Of a DNA stretch of 64,000 nt, positions 57,122-64,000 are shown piece after piece. A program made the position numbers and the translations under genes. Source of the stretch: Pholiota molesta (Eukaryota; Basidiomycota; Agaricomycetes; Agaricales; Strophariaceae); contig JACGCK010000075.1 of assembly GCA_014925825.1 (NCBI GenBank), positions 1 to 64,000 of the forward strand. The letters run 5' to 3'. How positions within the stretch are numbered: the first letter of the stretch is position 1; each line of letters starts with the position of its first letter. Under the pieces are notes generated by a model. It did not search any database. It had not been told where the DNA came from and worked only from the letters and a program-made list of their open reading frames with translations.

Positions 57122-60100
57122 ATGCAGACTCCCAACGAACCGCAAGCTACTCAGTCGACCGAAATTTCCGCTCCCACCAGTGCGACGATGGTCGCCGTCG
57201 ACACAGGCATCAGTTTAGCAAACAGTGTCATCGCCATCGTGAAGGAAGTCGGGGGGATGTTGAAAGGTGTTCCGTACGTTCAGGCTTTATCCGGGGTCAT
57301 TCTGCAGATCATAAAGATCAGAGATGTATGCAGCGTATATACTCCAAAATACGATATATTGACCAAATGATTTTTAGGAAATCAAATCGAACAAGGAGCG
57401 TTGTCGCGAGATCATCGAAAAAGTGCTCCGCATCTCAAAATCGATTTATGAAAGGCTCGCGGACGTTGCGAAATCCGAGGGAAAGGAGAAATTGACCAGA
57501 TTGGAGGGCCATCTCGGGGATTGCAAAAGGTATGTTGAGGTCAATGTTTTCTTGTGTACGACGCTCAGAATTTGTAAAGCACCCTAGAAGCTGTGCATAC
57601 GGAGCTCCAGAAACATCAATCACGAAACCCATTGGCAAAGCTCATAAACCGCGGGTTGGAGGAATTGAATATGTTGGATCGGCGTGTCGACGAATTGAAA
57701 ATCAATCTCATTCTGGTAAGCATAAAAATCAGAGGGCACGGCCGTATATCTAACAGAGCTCAATACATGTAGGATATTCTCGTCGCTATTCAATTGGAGC
57801 AGGCTGCAACAGCGACGAATGTAATTCAATCGACGGCGCTTAAGTACGTACATGTCTTTTATTCGAAGTTGCGCTACTCAAATAAATTCAGCGCACCAAC
57901 CGATAGCGTAGACCACGTCCTACCTCCGAAACCCCACCTAATGGTCGAGCGCGAAGAGCAGTTAATTCTCGCGCTCAATATTCTTCTGAGGCCGGAACCC
58001 TCTCGAATTGCGATCATAGGTGGCGGCGGGTTCGGGAAGACAACGTTGGCCCGCATGATCCTCCAGGACTCAAAGATTATCGAGCGCTACCAGTCACAAT
58101 ATTTTCTATCCTGCGAGGGTATTTCTAACATCGACTCTCTACTGCTGGGATTTGGATCTATGCTAGGACTCAAAGTGGCTCCGTCTGCGATACTGCCGTC
58201 AGCACGGCGTTTGCTAGAGACGTCGACCACACTCATATGCTTCGACAACTTCGAAACTCCCTGGGAGGCATTTGATACACGCACAAAGGTGGAAGAGCTA
58301 TTGGAATCCATTGCCGACATCCCAAATGTATCGCTCATCATTACCATACGTGGTGAGCAACGTCCTTCTAAAGTGGCATGGTCAAAGCCTCTCCTCCAAC
58401 CTCTCTCGACCTTATCTCTGGACGGCGCGAGGGAAATTCTCCAAGACATCGCTAGCGATCATACCGTCGACGATTTTACTCTTCAACTTCTACAAGCCAT
58501 CGATGGAATCCCGCTAGCGGTTACACTTGTCTCGACGCTCCTCCGCGACGGCGAAAGCTCCGAGTCCTTGTGGGGCCGTTGGTCGGCAAATTACACTAAA
58601 GCTATTCACACTGGCGGTGACGATCGCCTATCCAACCTGAATCGATCAATCGCTCTCTCTGTCGACAGCCTTCGCATGAACAAGGATGCATCTGCATCTC
58701 GACAGGTACTAGCTGCGTTGTCGTTACTTCCCAATGGTTTCCCCTTCAACAACAAAGCCATAGCCAGCTTGCAGAAGCATCTTAACAGCTCCGAGCCTGT
58801 CGGCTCCGACGTCCCCACGAGGTTTCCAAAATTGCGAACGATGCTAAGGCGCGTCACTCGAGCGGATCAGCATACCAAGGATGTCGACACATCAGCGGGC
58901 ATGGCCAGCCAACAGAGTGGGATTAGTGATCTTCATACTATTTTAGAAACACTGCGGGCTGTCGCTTTGATTAGGGTAGACCACACCAGCACCTCTCCTC
59001 GACTCCAAATGCTCTCACCCATCAGACTGTTCTGCAATGAATTCCTTTCCCCGAAACCTTGCTGTGCTTGAAATGTTGCCAACTATTATATCACCATTAT
59101 GCTACGGGATACAGATCGCACAGATGCAGTACTTTATGCTCGGGTTGTTCCAGAGATCCTAAATGTCCATTCGGTCTTTCAGAGAGTATTCAACATTGGG
59201 TACTCCCAGGACATCACTCGCCTCATAGATGCCACTTCCTATCTTACCACCTGGTCTCGCTACATCGGATACCTATCCCAGGATACCATCCAAATGGCCC
59301 TCAAAAGTTCGGTCAATTTCCCTATCCCACATGCCGGATGTCTTATGTCACTTGGTCACTTGTATGACACCGAAGGCCAACATACAAAGGCCGACACTTA
59401 CTTTACAGAGGCTGCTGCACTCTACAAGGAAGCAAAAGATGTGGATGGGGAGGCATGGCATTGGAACGCTCTGGCAACATGCTTTCTCATTTGGGGCAGC
59501 ACAACCAATCAGAAGTTGCATTCAAAACGAGCCTTAAACTCTATACCAGACTGACAATAAGTTGGGACAAGCAACGATTCGCCAAGGGCTTGGGAAGTTG
59601 TACGGGTTTCAGGGCAGATTTTCGGAGGCACAGGCTACTTTATCGGATGCACTGGAGGCCTGCCAGCAGATCTCAAATCTTCTAGGCCAAGCACTTGTTG
59701 TTCAAATTCTATCTGGTCTCCACTACGACCGCGGTAATCTAGTCAAAGCCGAGAAATATGCCACTGATGCCTTAAACACAGCAAACAAGCAAACTCTGCG
59801 CGTGGAGAGGGAAATGCACTCCGGACACTGGGCAACATATATCTTGCACTGGACAGGGTTCCGGAAGCCAGGCAGGCTCTCGAGCAGTCCCTTACAATAC
59901 AGAGGCAGCAGAATGATTCTATTAACCAGCTCAATGCCATCATAACCTAGCGGAGGTGTACATCCGATCCGACCAGCTGTCTGCAGCAGAGGCACTGCTC
60001 ACAGCATCCTCCAAGGTGGAGCTGGACGTGGTCCAGATACCCGACATTTTGACCCGGCTGGATGGATTTATATCTGCGGCAATCGCCTCGACAAGGCCGA

Positions 60101-60641
60101 ACCCGTTTTGGACAACGCACTCCAGCTCTTCCGGAGATTTGATCGCAAAGACCGGCAGGCCGAGGTTCTCGCACATCTAGCGACCATTTATTTCAAGTCC
60201 AATCGACTGGACGAAGCGGAGCAGGTGCTTAAATCAATCCTAGAGCTTGACCCTCAATCAATGATGAAATGCACCAACTTTGGGTCCTCGGAGACCTTTA
60301 CATCGTCAAAGGAGATTTTGAAGACGCAGAAGCCTCATTGGATGCAGCAATAACTCAGTGTCAAAATAGCGGATTTACACACTCATATGAGCGAGGCAAC
60401 ATCCTTCGCAGCATGGGCACCCTCCACGTGAAGCAAAGCCGCGCCGATCTGGCCATCGACAAATTCAAGGAAGCGCGCGAGTTCCATCGCAAGGCGCAGT
60501 GGGTCTCCGAGCAGGCCACTGACCTCAAGCGACTCGGCGAGGCGTACGAAATGCTGGAGAGGGCCGAGGAGGCAGGAGCGCATTCAGGGAGCGGAGGAGC
60601 TCATGGAGAGCGTTCGTGAGGCTCGCACTTTGAAGGAATAA
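57122..60641 (+). pseudogene. NLR5: NB-ARC/TPR gene with many frameshifts
   Basis: Exons 57122-57325, 57378-57529, 57580-57715, 57773-57843 and 57892 onward. The N-domain and NB-ARC are intact, with GGGGFGKTT, CFDNFE and DGIPLA. Three successive one-base deletions around 59045-59080 break the frame at the start of the TPR region (stop at 59071). More shifts follow near 59452, 59550, 59790, 59945, 60060, 60250 and 60590. The 5' end is nearly identical to NLR2, the middle of the NB-ARC to NLR4, and the end of the NB-ARC again to NLR2, so the gene is a mosaic. If translated it would yield N-domain plus NB-ARC without TPRs. The ancestral stop aligns at 60639-60641. Confidence 0.85.
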
Positions 60642-61540
60642 TTGTAGCTACGTGTTTTTCTGTACTTGGTGTGAATGTGATTGGATATGGACATTTCATT
60701 ATATGTTGTATTACAGTATGCTAGCGAGGGAATTGCTGGAAGTTTCACTTCTCTCCGCGCCTTTCGCGATGGCACACAAAACCGCAACCAAATCGCTCTC
60801 AATAATGTAAAGAACAAGGTGTCGGAGAAATCGAAATCGACCTCCTTGATTACTGTTCGAATTCGAAAGCAACATGGCTTCACGGGGGTGAGGTAAAATC
60901 CTAGTGAAGAAGTGAGGTTCATGATCATCATGTGAATTACATACAGTCGCTCTCGCAAAGGAAACCTTGAACGAAAATGTAATTCCAACTTTATTAGTAT
61001 ATTCTACGTACATGGAACTCGGTACATCAAAGTATACGCGGATTGTAAATTACTGGTGTATTAGCTTCTACATCAAGCGCGATGAAACAGGATACTACGT
61101 ATCATAGGAATTAAATATCAACGTGACGAGAAGGTCGCGACTTCGTCGTCTCACACCGAGCAAGTCACTGCGTGCGCGGTATTACCCCACTCCTTAGTCT
61201 GTGCTGCTCTTGCATCGGTGGGTGCTCAACCCAACATGGCACGCAGATCACTACCTGCCATCGGTTCTTAGCTGGGGCTGCGTAAGAAGATACGATGTTG
61301 GATTGAAAATGGAAACGTACGAGGTTGTACCCTTAGAATGTCAGAAATAATGCTGGCGAAGTCGGAGGAGCCACATTCCTCAAATACAGTTGGGGTGAGG
61401 GTGGCAAATAGGCAGAAAGACGACTCCTTTCTGGACAAGAATGATGAGCTTCGACGGGCGATAACTCATTCAAGAAGCACTTACGATACTCGTATATGCC
61501 CGAAGTGAGGAGAAATAAGACGCTATAGAAAAGAATCGCT
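60642..61540. repeat. Block D, unit 5
   Basis: The most diverged D block, with the shared 3' flank at the start. No gene seen. Confidence 0.5.
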
Positions 61541-62460
61541 TACCTACGATATCCCATCAAACGCGTGCTATGTTTCGGCGTCGTGATATCTGAGATTGGG
61601 AAGTTGTAAATCCGTATTCAGAGCGAGCACGGGATACGGATAGTTTGAAGGTCCATTTGCACGAGCGCTATCGCACATCACAGTCGCATAAGAATACAAA
61701 CTGTAAAACTCAACCACAATAAGTCACTAGATGCGGCCGACCTTGCTGTTTTACCACTTTCCCTACGAATTTATTGCGAAGTGCTGTTGGACTAGGGCTC
61801 AGGATCAGTTTCTGACCGTACAACACCGCATGCAGGTACTCACTTCGCTCGAAATACAAGAGACTAAACACCCTTCGATATCGAGCCGATCGCCGCTGGT
61901 GACAGCTGCTGAGATATGAAGTCAAAGTGAGTTGCCATCGGAGGAGCGAATGTCGCGGGTGTAGATATACACCTTCGGGTCCTTGCACCGAGTCATGCCG
62001 GCAAACGAGGGTCGAGATTGGGATCGAAAGCGACGTTGCAAGAAGGGACTGGAGGAAACGGCGGCGAGCACGGGATTTTTCTATAAGGACGCAATGGAGT
62101 GCAATGGGCGGTTGTAACCCTGCTATTTACTGAGGAATGGGTGATGGTGGGTTTAAATCTTATTGAAAGAAGTGCACCTGAACTTGAGAGATCTGTAGAG
62201 ACAGAAAATCAATCCACGGGTAGACAAAGATGGGACAGAGCGCCTACATTAGTAAAAATGCGCCACAGCGGCAGACGAGCATCACGAAGCTCGATGCTCT
62301 CCAATGGTGACCCTAGCAGAAATTAAACAGTCGAGGAATCGTGGCTCGAGCACTCTGATGAGGCGGACAATACTTCATGGTGGGGCTGGTGTCGGACGAT
62401 GGCACATCAAAGGGCTACGCGGAAGGTAGGGTAGCGAGTCTAGAGGTAGGGGCGGAGGGA
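61541..62460. repeat. Block E, unit 5
   Basis: Copy of block E. The stretch 62200-62440 is close to unit 1 (5485-5730). It ends at 62460, where the sequence jumps to the distal part of F, implying a deletion. Confidence 0.5.
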
Positions 62461-64000
62461 TGATGCACAGCCTCTGATCAGTCTCACAACTCAGCCGCGC
62501 CGTACATATCCTCGAAATGTCTGTACATGTATCAACGTTCCTCTCCTTGCCCCAAAGACCCCGACCGGTTTTTCACCAATCCGATAGAGCTTCCAGAAAT
62601 GTCAGATCGTCATTAAAATGTCTATTATTGGGGTTCTCTCACACACCAGACACTTCTGACAGTGTGCGATCCGGAAAGACGGAAACGTTCTGAATTTCAT
62701 CAATACGCATGAAGTTGCTCTAGATCTGTACTTAACGTTCATAACCTATCCTGGCATTTTCTAGACATGCTAGACCTCAGACAGCGGTCGAACGAATCCC
62801 GTCGCGCAACTACGCTGTAGTCCAACCTCGGCCGATTCGTCAGTGGCGCGCGACGAGGGTAAGTAGGGACTTTATCGGAACGCAGAACAAGGCATATGGG
62901 GTCGACGTTAAGGATAGGAGGTCGTCCCCAATTGAATTGGCAGCAGCGTTTCGGTCGCGCATGCCGATACCGCGGCACGTCCACATCGCACCCATAATCC
63001 GGCAAGGGTCCTATGGTTTCGGTAGAGAGTGTTCGAAATACGAACTTCGGCGTAGATTATGGGTGTGCTATATTGGAGGATGGAGCGGGAGGAAGGAGTC
63101 GGCCAATGATCATCCGGCGCGCAACACCTAGACATGAGTCGTGGAGGGACCATAGACGTCGACCATCCATACGCGGGCGAGGTCATTAGCATTGACACGA
63201 CATACGCGAAATCGCCGGCGAGGTGCCGGAAATGAGGATTTACAAGGAGATAGGCGTCGCACTGAAACGTTGAGTTCCAATAAGTAGAATATCAAGACAG
63301 CGTAAGGATGGGATGACTAGGGTGTCCAAAACATCGAGCAGGAGCAGCGAAGAAGAATAAAAGAGCGTTCTGGCCGCTGGCGTCTGGCGTCCCCGATCGT
63401 CTCGCTACGGCCGCCCACACTACCCGACTGCGCGGCCGATACACTAGAGGGGCGCGTGCATATTGGCAGAGGTACCATGTACGACATATCATGAACGAAT
63501 TTTGCGTCGCGCTGAAACAGTCCGTGAATATGGCATGTCGCGAAACCGCGAGGTTGGAATCACCGCAGGGAAGAAGTTCAGCAGGAGACGAAAAGTAGGA
63601 ACCGAAACGTCCTGCATGACGTCCCCGTAGGTGTAAGGAGCCATAATTATGGCTGGTCACCTTGAACGGCCTGACCGCATTCGCGATGTTTCCTCCCCAG
63701 ACTGAGAATTACGACGTTAGAGACATAAATATGAGCAGCGATATAGATCGCGTTATCGATGGGGGAAAAGACGAGAATTGCCGCAATTTTGCTTAGGCAT
63801 CCTATCTTGAAGATCAGGAAAATGAGGTCGGCCCCGCATCGCAGTGCACCCGTATAGTAAGTATGCGCCGCAGAGATGGGGAGGATGCAAAGACCACGAT
63901 CAGGAATTTGCAAGAATGCACGGGGTTGGGGTGGAGAACAGAGATATACGTTGGGGAGAATTCGCCGTTCGGATAGGATAGGTACTTCTAAGAAGATAGG
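62461..64000. repeat. Blocks F (distal), G and H, unit 5, cut by window end
   Basis: Follows unit 3 closely at first (62461-62700 against 29965-30210), then G (about 62740-63660) and the start of H. The array therefore continues beyond the window. No intact gene. Confidence 0.5.

Noticed and set aside
1..64000. tRNA or rRNA genes
   Set aside because: No stretch with recognisable A/B boxes plus cloverleaf pairing or conserved rRNA sequence was noticed by eye; a tRNAscan run would settle it.

Overview
The window looks like nuclear DNA of a filamentous fungus, most likely an agaricomycete basidiomycete. Coding regions are split by very short GT-AG introns of about 48-60 bp. The genes belong to expanded fungal families: STAND/NLR proteins with TPR repeats, an F-box family, and a chromodomain-bearing Ty3/gypsy retrotransposon. 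No bacterial features, rRNA, tRNA or CRISPR were recognised.

The window is dominated by a tandem array of five copies (here NLR1-NLR5, all on +) of one gene: an N-terminal helical domain, an NB-ARC-type nucleotide-binding domain, and about 11 TPR repeats. The starts lie at 470, 12522, 24210, 36410 and 57122. Spacing is about 12.1, 11.7 and 12.2 kb; the last interval is 20.7 kb but only about 10.0 kb once a 10.7-kb retrotransposon is subtracted. Behind each copy is a series of non-coding or decayed blocks in a fixed order, here called D-E-F-G-H-I-J-K, which leads up to the next NLR promoter. The array therefore duplicates as a unit of about 10-12 kb. Some units have lost or swapped blocks. Unit 2 carries a broken copy of the U5 snRNP gene DIB1/dim1 and other remnants in place of H, I and K. 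Unit 3 has unrelated sequence in place of J.

Only NLR3 (24210-27638, five exons, 1067 aa) reads through without a break. NLR1, 2 and 5 are broken, mostly by single-base deletions. NLR4 has one frameshift in a T run and a Gly-to-Val change in its Walker A motif. Comparison of copies shows mosaicism, as expected from gene conversion or unequal crossing-over, and a strongly homogenised 3' end.

Between NLR4 and NLR5 a Ty3/gypsy element (44401-55097, minus strand) sits inside an F-box pseudogene. Its two 304-bp LTRs are identical and it has a CTCCA target duplication. It has itself been hit twice: by a 979-bp element with hAT-like ends (8-bp duplication) in pol, and by a 596-bp TA-flanked Tc1/mariner-like MITE in its 5' LTR. 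Removing both gives an element of about 9.1 kb.

Functionally, NLR3 is the only gene that can be predicted to make a complete product. By family analogy it would be an intracellular sensor that oligomerises on ligand binding and triggers a cell-death or defence output through its N-terminal domain. The rest of the window records birth, recombination and death of this gene family. The array continues past the right edge (block H of unit 5 is cut).
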